Shown here one piece after another: positions 1 to 10,700 of a stretch of DNA of 64,000 nucleotides. A program made the position numbers and the translations under genes. The stretch is from Xestospongia muta. Lineage: Eukaryota > Porifera > Demospongiae > Haplosclerida > Petrosiidae. The notes beneath the pieces are model-generated. The model was not told where the DNA came from. It worked only from the letters and a program-made list of their open reading frames with translations, and did no database searches. Within the stretch, counting starts at the first letter, position 1. Every line of letters starts with the position of its first letter. The stretch is taken from positions 7,924,923-7,988,922 of the forward strand of contig OY848922.1 of NCBI GenBank assembly GCA_963693285.1, given 5' to 3'.

Positions 1-1079
1 TATATGAGCACATCTTCTTCCCTAAAGGTCCTATAACACTTCTAAGTCTTTTCATTTCCTGGCTTAATCTTGATCTGGGTATTGAGACTTGTTTCATTGA
101 TGGTATGGGTTCTTGCACTAAGACATGGTTACAGTTTATCTTTCCAGGCTATGTTTGGTTTCTATTAATACTCATCATTATATTATCACGCTATTCTAGT
201 AAAGTGGTTCAAATTGTGGGAAGACAAGTAATTCCAGTACTAGCCACTATCATCCTTCTCTCATACAACAAACTGATACGTACTGTCTTCCTGGTCCTTC
301 ATTATACAGACATTTCTTGTACTGGTGAGAATAATGTCACATTCACATCATGGTATCTTGACACTACTGTCCACTATCTAAGAGGCTGTCATATACCATT
401 GTTTCTGTTCTCAGTGGCTGTACTCATTTTACTAATTGTACCATACACTTTCTATCTTCTAACAATACCATTATTTGAAGGACCTCTATCAAAATACATA
501 TGCTGTCAAAAGTTGTCAACATATATGAAACCTTTCTTTGATGCATATGGAGGTCCATATAAGGACAAGTGTCGTTTTTGGACTGGATTTTTATTACTAG
601 TTCGTCTTGTATTAGCACTGGTTGTGTCTGTAGATACTGAGGCTATTGTAAGCTTGGATGTGTTAATATCTATTTTAGTTGTTATTATCTTCATGTATCT
701 CCCTTTGAGGGGAGTATATCAACAACGTCCTTTGGCTTGTCTGGAGCTTTTCTTCATTCTTAACCTTATTTTAATGGCTTATATAAATGCACAAACCTTT
801 AACGAAAAAAAAGGAGAAGCACTAACCAAAGTTTTAATATCACTAACATTTGTAGTATTCTGTGGTATTTTGATCTATCATGTCTGGGATCGATTTTTAA
901 AGTCCCGTTTACAAGAGCGAATTAAAAAATCATTAAAAACACAGTCCGATATTCTAGCTAATGATGATAATGAAATAGAACTGACGACATTATCAGTTGA
1001 TAATATTACATATTCTGTTATGTCAGACTTACGTGAACCTCTGCTTGATGATCAAATTGACATTCCTTATAAGAAATGA
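1..1079 (+). CDS. Pmp-like beta-helix / multi-TM surface protein, C-terminal part only (5' end outside window)
   Basis: The reading frame is already open at base 3 and ends at the TGA at 1077-1079, giving about 358 residues. It covers the membrane region and tail of the same family as the complete genes at 2531, 7730 and 12745. Visible are several hydrophobic segments (for example around IFPGYVWFLLILIIILSRY and LFLFSVAVLILLIVPYTFYL), a loop with paired CC in YICCQK, the highly conserved FFDAYGGPYKDKCRFWTGF stretch, and a polar cytoplasmic tail ending DIPYKK. The Met at 105 is internal, not the start. This is the first member of a tandem array transcribed rightwards. The function of the membrane domain is unknown to me; a surface receptor or adhesion role is inferred from the architecture of its neighbours. 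Confidence 0.85.
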   Translation, partial: YEHIFFPKGPITLLSLFISWLNLDLGIETCFIDGMGSCTKTWLQFIFPGYVWFLLILIIILSRYSSKVVQIVGRQVIPVLATIILLSYNKLIRTVFLVLHYTDISCTGENNVTFTSWYLDTTVHYLRGCHIPLFLFSVAVLILLIVPYTFYLLTIPLFEGPLSKYICCQKLSTYMKPFFDAYGGPYKDKCRFWTGFLLLVRLVLALVVSVDTEAIVSLDVLISILVVIIFMYLPLRGVYQQRPLACLELFFILNLILMAYINAQTFNEKKGEALTKVLISLTFVVFCGILIYHVWDRFLKSRLQERIKKSLKTQSDILANDDNEIELTTLSVDNITYSVMSDLREPLLDDQIDIPYKK

Positions 1080-1264
1080 AGCTGACAATGTATTTCAGTA
1101 GATATATTATTTGATTTGTTAATATATGTACTTTATATAGTATTAAATAGAGTGTGATTTTTGATAGTATGATGTTTATACATGTACTTTACTTAGTGTA
1201 TACTAACATTGAATGAATATTAGTTTTTATTTACTGATTAATAATTACTATTTGTATTTTTGCT

Positions 1265-1270
1265 AATAAA
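1265..1270 (+). promoter_or_regulatory. Polyadenylation signal AATAAA
   Basis: AATAAA lies about 190 bases after the stop in the context GCTAATAAAAG. The same context recurs at the same distance behind the paralogues at 11500, 16518 and 24606, so the 3' UTR is conserved. Confidence 0.6.
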
Positions 1271-1360
1271 AGCTGTTTATTAATAAGTGTTTGAACATAA
1301 TCAACTAATTTATTGTCAAAGGTATGTTTCCAATCATATATAACAGTTAAGCGGGAAAAT

Positions 1361-1510
1361 ATTATAACAAACAATTATATATCATTGTAACAATTTATTG
1401 ATTGATTTAACCAATATATGGTTATACTGGTTGTATGTAGTAAAGTTATTTTATGTAAAAAGTAAACATGACTGCTTTCATTACTAATGGAATTAACTGT
1501 TTATTTAACT
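1361..1510. repeat. Half of a foldback (MITE-like) element behind the beta-helix gene
   Basis: This segment contains the arm motif TTTAACCAATATATGGTTAT followed by AAGTAAACATGACTGCTTT. The same arm is found behind the other array members (about 11600, 16640, 24720) and, as a complete two-armed foldback, at 59567-59919. Here I see only one arm. It probably spread with the gene duplications rather than by new insertions. Confidence 0.5.
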
Positions 1511-1613
1511 AATGTTAGAACTAATAAAGTATTTTTAAAAAGTACATATTATATATAGGAAAACCAAACAATATTCATGAATGGGTCAAAACAACTTCCA
1601 TCATATTTACACA

Positions 1614-2250
1614 TGAACAAGCAGCCACATTATCGCTAGAGATTGTAGCATAATTTAAAAAATTAAAACTCCTACCAGATTGCTTTAAGTCCATTCAAAA
1701 TTACAATATATTTTCTAAACATCTAAAGGTTCATTTTAACAATAATAATTGATCTTTTATATTTGAAATACTATTTACTTTTATTTATTATAAATCAAGT
1801 TCAATACTCTAGTGTATGTTATATTGTAATATAATGTGTGGGTGTATCAAAACACTGACTAATGTCCTCTAAACTCCAATTAAGGAAGACAGCATGAAAA
1901 TAATCATAATAACACAACATGAAATCAACTCAAATGTAAAGTTTGAGATGATATAGTATGACTTATATCCAAACTAGACATGAATAATCAGGATCAGATT
2001 GACTCACAATTCTCGTCAGACAAGACAGTCTCTATCGTTTCTAAGAAACCAACCTGCATACTTCAGGGAATTCTATGAAGCAACTGTTGAGCTTTGCAAG
2101 CACTTACAATAGTAACTAGTTAGGAATCTTCTCATATTAATTGATTGGTGTCTAAACTGAAGGTCTAAAAATACCCTAATGGAGAAGATTCCCATTTTAC
2201 TAACACAAGCATATATATATATATGACAGCTTTCATTCTGACATGATCTA
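1614..2250. repeat. Conserved upstream block of the beta-helix array
   Basis: This roughly 640-base block begins GAACAAGCAGCCACATTATC and includes TAATGTGTGGGTGTATCAAA and AAGGAAGACAGCATGAAAAT. It recurs before each array member (6679-7400, 11756-12420, 20045-20540). It has no coding frame I would support. It marks the tandem duplication unit and may carry the shared promoter. Confidence 0.6.
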
Positions 2251-2438
2251 AAAGCCATCTTCATCAGATGATGTTATTACAAACTATAGAGAGTGGGTGT
2301 AATGATTACACACTAAATGGACTATAAACATAGCATGTTACTATAATAACTATTGCATGAACTTGTAGCTGCCATAATCTAGTGATTGTGTGTCTTTTAT
2401 CCACTGGTATTTCAGTGTTAGTGTATCCCCTTTAACAA

Positions 2439-2493
2439 GTAAGTAATGTATCATTGATATTATGACTTTATTTCCAAAATGCTTACTTTATAG
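2439..2493 (+). other. Putative 5'-UTR micro-intron (55 nt)
   Basis: A strong donor (AA|GTAAGTAATG) and an acceptor (CTTTATAG) stand 38 bases before the start codon at 2531. The donor and its distance to the acceptor are conserved at the three other complete loci (7643, 12656, 20746). Inferred; needs transcript evidence. Confidence 0.5.
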
Positions 2494-2530
2494 CTATTTG
2501 CTCTTTAAAGTCACCTAATACTGCTATATC

Positions 2531-5500
2531 ATGAGCTGGTGTCATATCTATTATATAACATCAGTTATACTGTATATCTACAGTGGATATCTTACTGCTT
2601 CTGAGTATTATGTCTCTACAGCTCCTAATGGAGAATCCTGTCCTTATAATGATGTACCTTGTCACAACCTCTCCTACTATACTGCTGATTATACATCTTA
2701 CTTCACTGATGATACAATCTTCTACTTCCTAGAGGGAACTCATACACTACAAGGTACATTGGAAATCAGTAGTGTAAGTAATATAACTCTACAGGGACTG
2801 GGTCAAATAGAACAAGGCTTCCATGAGACAGTTATGCAATCTACCTCCGTAATAAGGTGTAGTGATTATGACAGAGGTGGTATACAATTTACTAATAGTA
2901 GCAGTGATGTTGTGTTAAGATTATTAACAATAGCAAATTGTGGAGCATTTTATAATACTAGTTACCGACAAACTAGTATTAGCTTACTCCTTGTTGACAC
3001 GTATAACATCACATTGGAATGGGTATCTATCCAAAATGGTTTTAATTTCGGTCTCTATCTTGAAAATGCTTTTGATTTGTTAATTGCAAATTGCTCATTT
3101 GCAAAAAATAAACCTCTTGAGACATGTATTGATTGTTCTGGTGGTAATGTCTATATACGGTATGATGACCAAACCACTAATGAAACACTATACACTGTTG
3201 ATATTGTGCAATCAAATTTTACATCTGGCCTCAATCTTAAAGGTTGTAGTAGGAATAAAAACAAGATTATCATTTCATCTAGTGGTGGACTGAGTATAAC
3301 CTTAAAGTATAAACATTCACACACGATAAAGTTTAAGATTGACTCTGTTGTGTTTTATAATAACAGTGGTAATATCGGGGCAAATTTTCGTTTTATTTCT
3401 ACTGGCACTGGTCATTATTCTTTAACAATGAGCAATACTATTAGCACCTACGGCAAAGCATTAAAATCTAACACTCATAACTATCACTGTACTTTTGGAG
3501 CAGGTATGGCATTACTGCAGAGCTACACAAGTAACGTTGAGCCAGAAGTAATCATTGAAAATTGTACTTTTGAACACAATTATGCTCAACAGTATGGAGG
3601 AGGTGTATTTATTAGTTGTGAATGTAACATTATCTTTCGTAATTCTAATATATTCAACAACACAGCATACCATGGGTCAGGCATGGTCCTACATACATTT
3701 CATTCTTCACAATATACTTTCTATTTTGCAGACGTTTTGTTTGATTCCAATAAAGTACCTAAAATGCTTGATAAACTTCAAGCAGCTGTGTTGCTAACAA
3801 ATATTCAGAATGTTACATTTGAACAAATTGAAGTTAGTAATCATGATATAACTGGTTTATCCAGTTATAATAGCCACTTAACTTTTGAGAAAAATAGCAA
3901 GTTTGTGAGCAATTCAGGTATATTAGGTGGTGGTATGGCTTTATATGATTCATCTAGTTTAATACTGAAAGAACAAACAAACATATCGTTTGTCAATAAT
4001 TATGCTAGTGAGTCAGGTGGAGGAATCTTTGTATCAGAAGATATAGTAGCTATTGACTTTCCCACTTTTTGCTTTTATAAACTTGAGCCTGATCATAGTA
4101 TTAATGCAACATTATATTTTGTTGACAATAAAGCCAAAATATCAGGTGATGTCCTGTATGGTGGCAACGTAGATTATTGTTTAGATGCACATGCATTTGA
4201 CAACCTTTTTAAATACTCTCAAGACACAGGTTCTTCATCAGTAGTGTCATCAGATCCTATCCAAGTATGCTTTTGTGAAACAAATGGAACCAATTGCTCT
4301 ATTACAAACATCAATATAAGTGCAATGCCTGGAATTAATGTCAATGTATCATTAGCTACTGTTGGTTCAAAAGAAGGTTTAACAAAGGGTGTAATAAAAT
4401 TGACAAGCTCAGATAGTTCATCCCAAGCGCAAATTGTCAACAACAAACTAAATGCAAATTGTACTGATGTTACATTTAGTGTAACAGCAAATACTTCATT
4501 GAATACAACACAAGTCTATGTAACACTCGAGAAGTCAATAAAACCTTTGTATGACCCTTTTGCTAAAGTTATTGATATTACCATTCAGTCCTGTCCAATT
4601 GGGTTTCCATTAGATATTAAAAATAACACTTGTGTGTGTAGATCTGAATTAACTAAACCACCTACAATAAATTGTGATATCAACACTCAAATTATAACTA
4701 GAAAAGGTGACTTGTGGATTGGTTATGAAAATGATCATGACTGTCTTATTGTTTATGAAAACTGCCCCTTTGATTATTGTAATTACAATAACATTAGCTT
4801 TACATTTAACATGTCAATTGAACAATGTCTTCACAACAGATCTGGCATACTCTGTGGACAATGTGCTAAAGGATTTAGTCTAATGTTAGGTTCAAATCAT
4901 TGTGGACAATGCACTAATAACTACATAGCTCTTATCATTCCATTTGCTTTAGCTGGTATAGCATTAATAGCCTTCATCATTTTTTTGAACTTAACTGTGT
5001 CTGTGGGTACAATCAATGGACTTATATTCTATGCTAATGTTGTCAAAATATATGAACACATCTTCTTCCCTAAAGGTCCTATAACACTTCTAAGTCTTTT
5101 CATTTCCTGGCTTAATCTAGATTTGGGTATTGAGACTTGTTTCATTGATGGTATGGGTTCTTGCACTAAGACATGGCTACAGTTTATCTTTCCAGTCTAT
5201 GTTTGGTTTCTACTAATACTCATCATAATATTATCACGCTATTCCAGTAAAGTAGTTCGACTTGTGGGAAGACAAATAATTCCAGTACTAGCCACGATGA
5301 TCCTTCTTTCATATACTAAACTGATTCGTACTGTCTTTCTGGTCCTCTATCGTACCAATATTCCATGTAATGGTGAAATGTTAAAGTTATTGAGGTGGTA
5401 TATTGATGCTAATGTCCAATATGTAAGAGGTTGTCATATACCATTGTTCCTGTTCTCGCTGGCTGTACTCATTTTGCTAATTGTTCCATATACCTTCTAC

Positions 5501-6163
5501 CTTCTAACAATACCATTACTTGAAGGGCCTTTATCAAAATACATGCGCTACTGTCAAAAATTGTTCACATATATGAAGCCTTTCTTTGATGCATATGGAG
5601 GTCCATATAAGGACAATTGTCGTTTCTGGACTGGATTTTTACTCCTAGTTCGTGTCGTCTTAGCGCTAGTTGTGTCTTTAGACTCTGAGGCTATAAGCTT
5701 GAATGTCTTAACAGCTCTTACAATTGTCATTACATCAATGTACTTCATTTTGAAGGGAATATATCGACAATTTCCTTTAGCTTGTCTAGAGCTGTTTTTC
5801 ATTTATAACCTTGTGTTTATGGCATACATGAATACGCAAACATTCAATTCAAAAGAACAAGTGCCTAGTATTGTTTTAGTTTCTTTAGCATTTGTTGTAT
5901 TCTGTGGCATTATACTCTACCATGTCAGGGATCGTCTGATATTCTATCATGTCTGGGATCGTCTGTTAAAGTCTCGTATGCAACAACCTATTACAAAAGT
6001 GAAGAAAATATTCAAGAAGTCTCCATCACCAGATGTTAATGATGATATTAAACCTCCTTCAATGCATCAAGAATCTCCTGGTGCTTTAGATAAGTCTATT
6101 TCTGCGTCAATGTTGTCAGTGGAAATGAAACGTGAATCATTATTGTTTGAAGTTAATGACTAG
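2531..6163 (+). CDS. Pmp-like beta-helix / multi-TM surface protein (1210 aa)
   Basis: Complete single-exon coding region starting at the ATG of MSWCHIYY, the start shared by all paralogues. Residues 1-25 form a signal peptide. About 27-650 is a repetitive right-handed beta-helix ectodomain rich in N-glycosylation sites, with FxxN plus GGG coils near 353 (YGGGVFIS), 465 (LGGGMALYD) and 496 (SGGGIFVSE), as in bacterial Pmp passenger domains. A Cys-rich stalk (about 700-795; CVCRSEL, GILCGQCAKG, CGQCTNN) precedes about eight to ten hydrophobic segments (798-1130). The tail differs from its neighbours: it lacks the EPLLDDQ ending, ends FEVND, and carries a nine-residue tandem duplication (YHVRDRLIF/YHVWDRLLK). 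A surface receptor or adhesin role is inferred; no enzymatic motif is visible. Confidence 0.9.
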   Translation: MSWCHIYYITSVILYIYSGYLTASEYYVSTAPNGESCPYNDVPCHNLSYYTADYTSYFTDDTIFYFLEGTHTLQGTLEISSVSNITLQGLGQIEQGFHETVMQSTSVIRCSDYDRGGIQFTNSSSDVVLRLLTIANCGAFYNTSYRQTSISLLLVDTYNITLEWVSIQNGFNFGLYLENAFDLLIANCSFAKNKPLETCIDCSGGNVYIRYDDQTTNETLYTVDIVQSNFTSGLNLKGCSRNKNKIIISSSGGLSITLKYKHSHTIKFKIDSVVFYNNSGNIGANFRFISTGTGHYSLTMSNTISTYGKALKSNTHNYHCTFGAGMALLQSYTSNVEPEVIIENCTFEHNYAQQYGGGVFISCECNIIFRNSNIFNNTAYHGSGMVLHTFHSSQYTFYFADVLFDSNKVPKMLDKLQAAVLLTNIQNVTFEQIEVSNHDITGLSSYNSHLTFEKNSKFVSNSGILGGGMALYDSSSLILKEQTNISFVNNYASESGGGIFVSEDIVAIDFPTFCFYKLEPDHSINATLYFVDNKAKISGDVLYGGNVDYCLDAHAFDNLFKYSQDTGSSSVVSSDPIQVCFCETNGTNCSITNINISAMPGINVNVSLATVGSKEGLTKGVIKLTSSDSSSQAQIVNNKLNANCTDVTFSVTANTSLNTTQVYVTLEKSIKPLYDPFAKVIDITIQSCPIGFPLDIKNNTCVCRSELTKPPTINCDINTQIITRKGDLWIGYENDHDCLIVYENCPFDYCNYNNISFTFNMSIEQCLHNRSGILCGQCAKGFSLMLGSNHCGQCTNNYIALIIPFALAGIALIAFIIFLNLTVSVGTINGLIFYANVVKIYEHIFFPKGPITLLSLFISWLNLDLGIETCFIDGMGSCTKTWLQFIFPVYVWFLLILIIILSRYSSKVVRLVGRQIIPVLATMILLSYTKLIRTVFLVLYRTNIPCNGEMLKLLRWYIDANVQYVRGCHIPLFLFSLAVLILLIVPYTFYLLTIPLLEGPLSKYMRYCQKLFTYMKPFFDAYGGPYKDNCRFWTGFLLLVRVVLALVVSLDSEAISLNVLTALTIVITSMYFILKGIYRQFPLACLELFFIYNLVFMAYMNTQTFNSKEQVPSIVLVSLAFVVFCGIILYHVRDRLIFYHVWDRLLKSRMQQPITKVKKIFKKSPSPDVNDDIKPPSMHQESPGALDKSISASMLSVEMKRESLLFEVND

Positions 6164-6678
6164 TGTTGTTTATTCTGACAACATTTGTTAATTACATGTC
6201 ATTGATATAATTGTTATATCTTACATATAATAGTGCTATAAAATAATAAGGAAATTGTATTGTCTTTACAATTGTTTTATTCAAGTGCTACATTGTTTAA
6301 TTTACTGTGTCATTGTTTGCTAATGAGTATTAAGTAAAGTTATCTTTCTTTTATAACAAACAGCTAATGTTTACATATATGTAATGACAGATCACTTGAC
6401 AACTACAAATACTGCACAGGTAACCCTTTTACTCTCTACTCATCATATGACTGCTTAACAAAACAGATATATAACAAAAACAAGCTTTTAATGTGATCAC
6501 AGTCAATAATATGATTCATAAACATGTACAATTAGTAATGGGTGTTCAGACTATATGATTAATAACCTTTCCAATTGGTTTAGAAATGTAGTTAAAGTTT
6601 TAAAACATTTGAATATAATATATATACGAATGTTCCATCAACATATCTGGTTCTTGCTTCTGAGAAAGATGTTATAGG

Positions 6679-7400
6679 ACAAGCAGCCACATTTACCGCT
6701 AGAGATTGTAGCATAATAGGTTCATAAGACTGAGATTTACAATATGATATTCAGACATAATTTTTATGATTTAAACAATTAGAACTCTTTACCAGTTCAA
6801 AATTACAATATCTTTTCTAAACATCTAAAGTTTCATTTTAACAACAACAATTGTTCTTTTATATTTGAAACAAAATTATTAAATTTATTTTTTATTTATT
6901 TATAAATTAAGTTCATTACTATAGTGTATGTTTATTGTAATATAATGTGTGGGTATATCAAAACATTGACTGGTTTATAGATGTCCTCTAAACTCCAATT
7001 AAGGAAGACAGCATGAAAATAATCATACTAACATGAACTAAACTCAAATGTAAAGTTTGAATGATATAGTATGAGTTATATCCAAACTAAACATAAACTG
7101 TCAGGATCAGATTGACTCACAATTCTCGTCAGACAAGACAGTCTCTGTCGTTTCTAAGAAACCAAACTAAATAGTTCAGGGAATTCTATGAAGCAACTGC
7201 TGAGCTTTGTAAGCAATTACAATAGTAACTAGTTAGGAGTCTTCTCATATTAATTGATTGTTCTCTAAACTGAAGGTGAGATGTTTCAATAAAGTACTAA
7301 TTTCCATCAGTATTAAGAGGCCATGCAATTGATCGTACTCATACAAGCTACAGTAATATATTTGGTCAGCTTTTCTTCTACTGACATAGTCTAAAAGAAT
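6679..7400. repeat. Conserved upstream block of the beta-helix array
   Basis: Second copy of the upstream block described at 1614, in the gap 6164-7729. The same gap also holds the unrelated-looking 3' flank of the preceding gene (6164-6600), which does not match the 3' flanks of the other members, in line with that gene's divergent tail. No coding region seen. Confidence 0.55.
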
Positions 7401-7642
7401 AGTTACTTTGTTTATTTTTTTGTTACCAGTGTGTACATAACATTAGTTGGTATTTTTAATACACCCACACATTGTAATACAAACCACAAGTATACACAAT
7501 AGCTTGTTTATCTTATATGAGGTCATGTATGCATTACATACTAAAGGGCTACTATCACTATATCATGTCATTACTATATAACTATCAACGTGTATAATCA
7601 TCCTTTGTGACCTTTATTGATTGCTAGTATCTCTTTTAACAT

Positions 7643-7698
7643 GTAAGTAATGTATCATTGATATTATTTATTATATATGACTTTATTTCTTATGCTAG
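7643..7698 (+). other. Putative 5'-UTR micro-intron (56 nt)
   Basis: Donor ACAT|GTAAGTAATG and acceptor TTATGCTAG flank 56 nt just upstream of the conserved start codon. An in-frame Met at 7658 lies inside this intron, which argues against using it as the start. Confidence 0.55.
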
Positions 7699-7729
7699 TC
7701 ACTCTTTAAGATCAGCTAATACTGCCATG

Positions 7730-10700
7730 ATGAGCTGGTGTCATATCTATTATATAACATCAGTTATACTGTATATCTACAGTGGGTATGTTACTGCTTC
7801 TGAGTATTATGTCTCTGCAGATCCTAATGGAGATCCTTGTCCTCATACTAACCTACCTTGTCACAACCTCTCCTACTATACTGCTAATTGGTCATCCTAC
7901 TTCACTGATGATACAATTTTTTACTTCCTAAATGGAACTCATATTCTACAAGGTACTTTGGAGATCAGTGGTGTAAGTAATATAACTTTACAGGGACTGG
8001 GTCGTATAGAACAAGGCTTCCATGAGACAGTTATGCAATCTACCTCATTAATAAAGTGTAATGATTACAACAGAGGTGGCATACAATTTACTAGTAGTAG
8101 TGATGTTGTATTGGAATCGTTAACAATAGCAAACTGTGGAGTGTTTTATAATACTAGTTACCAACAAATTAATGTTAGCTTACTCATTGTTGACACAGAT
8201 AATATCACATTGGAATGGGTATCAATCCAGAATGGTTCAGGTTTCGGTCTCTTTCTTGTAAATGCTTTTGATTTGTTAATTGCAAATTCTTCATTTGCAC
8301 AAAATCAACCTCTTGAGATGTGTTTTGATTGTTCAGGTGGTAATGTCTATATATGGTATGATGACCAAACAATTAATAAAACACTATGCAGTGTTGATAT
8401 TGTGCAATCAAATTTTACATTTGGATTAAATCTTGAAGTCTGTTCTATTGAGGAATACATCAAATCTCAATATGTTTCACCTAGTGGAGGGTTGACGATA
8501 TCCTTATTGCATACACAATCATATAACATACAGTTTAATATTGACAATGTTGTGTTCTACAATAACACTGCTAATGCTGGGGCAAACTTTGTTTTTTTGG
8601 CTCACTACACTGGTGTTTATTCTTTAACAATGAGCAATACTATTAGCACCTATGGCAAAACATTGATTTCTTACACAGGTATCTATGACTGTACACTTGC
8701 AGCAGGTATGACTTTGTTGCAGAGCAATGGTGCTAATGAATCTGAGATAACTATTAAAAATTGCACTTTTGAACACAATTTGGCTGAGCTATTTGGAGGA
8801 GGTGTATCGGTTGGTTGGTCAAACACTCCTGGTAATATTAAGTTTTATAATTGTACTATATACAACAACACAGCATATTATGGATCTGCTATGCTTCTAT
8901 ATGAATTCAATTCTACTCTAAGGTTTCATTTTGCAGACATTATGTTTGATTCCAATAAAGTATTTTATAAGTTTGATAGATTTCAAGGAGCTATATCACT
9001 AATATATATTAACAATGCTATATTTGAAAATATTGAAGTTAGTAATCATGATACAACTGGTTTATTGAGTTATCGTAGTTATGTAACATTTCTTAAAAAT
9101 TGCAAATTTGTGAACAATTCAGGAACTTTAGGTGGTGGTATGGCTTTATATGATTCAAGCTATTTAATACTGAAAGAAGAAACAAACATATCATTTGTCA
9201 ATAATTATGCTAGTGAGTCAGGTGGAGGAATCTTTGTATCAGAAGCATCCATAAATCGCAATATTCCAACTGGTTGCTTTTTTATACCTGAATATCATAG
9301 TACTAATGCAACATTACATTTTGTTGATAACACTGCTGAGATATCAGGTGATGTCTTATATGGTGGTGATGTGGATTATTGCTTAACTGCACATCAATTT
9401 CATCACCTATTTCACTATTCTCAACAGAAAGGTTCATCAGTAGTGTCATCAGATCCTATCCAAGTGTGCTTTTGCGAAGTAAACGAACCTAATTGTTCTA
9501 TTAAAAACATCAATATAACTGCAATACCTGGTATTGATAACAGTATATCACTAGCTACTGTTGGTTCAAAAAATGGCTTAACAAATGGTGTGATAAAATT
9601 TACACCCTCCGACGTACAAACTGCCAACAACAAACTAATTCCAAGTTGTACTGATGTTACTTTTAGTGTAACAGCAAATAGTTCATTGAATACAACACAA
9701 GTCTATGTAACACTCGAGAAGTCAATAAAACCTTTGTATGACCCTTTTGCTAAAGTTATTGATATTACCATTCAGTCCTGTCCAATTGGGTTTCCATTAG
9801 ATATTAAAAATAACACTTGTGTGTGTAGATCTGAATTAATTGAACCACCTGCAATAAATTGTGATATCAACACTCAAATTATAACTAGAAAAGGTGACTT
9901 GTGGATTGGTTATGAAAATGATCATGACTGTCTTATTGTTTATGAAAACTGTCCCTTTGATTATTGTAGTGACAATAATATTAGCTTTACATTTAACACG
10001 TCAAATGAACAATGTCTTCACAATCGATCTGGACTACTCTGTGGACAATGTGCTAAAGGATTTAGTCTAATGTTAGGTTCAAATAATTGTGGACAATGTA
10101 CTAATAACAACATAGCTCTTATCATTCCATTTGCTTTAGCTGGTATAGCACTGGTTACGTTTGTCATTACTTTGAACCTAACTATGTCTGTAGGTACAAT
10201 CAATGGACTTATATTCTATGCTAATGTTGTCAAAATATATGAGCACATCTTCTTCCCTAAAGGTCCTATAACACTTCTAAGTCTTTTCATTTCCTGGCTT
10301 AATCTTGATCTGGGTATTGAGACTTGTTTCATTGATGGTATGGGTTCTTGCACTAAGACATGGCTACAGTTTATCTTTCCAACCTATGTTTGGTTTCTAT
10401 TAATACTCATTGTAATATTATCACGATATTCCAGCAAAGTGGTTCGACTTGTGGGAAGACAAGTAATTCCAGTACTAGCCAATATGATCCTTCTCTCATA
10501 CAACAAACTGATACGTACTGTCTTCCTGGTCCTTCGTTACACTGATGTTCCATGTAGTGGTGAGAAAAATGTCTCATTCAAGTTATGGTATATTGATGCT
10601 ACTGTACCATATCTAACAGGTTGTCATATACCATTGTTCTTGTTCTCACTGGCTGTACTCATTTTACTAATTATTCCATACACATTCTATCTTCTTACTA

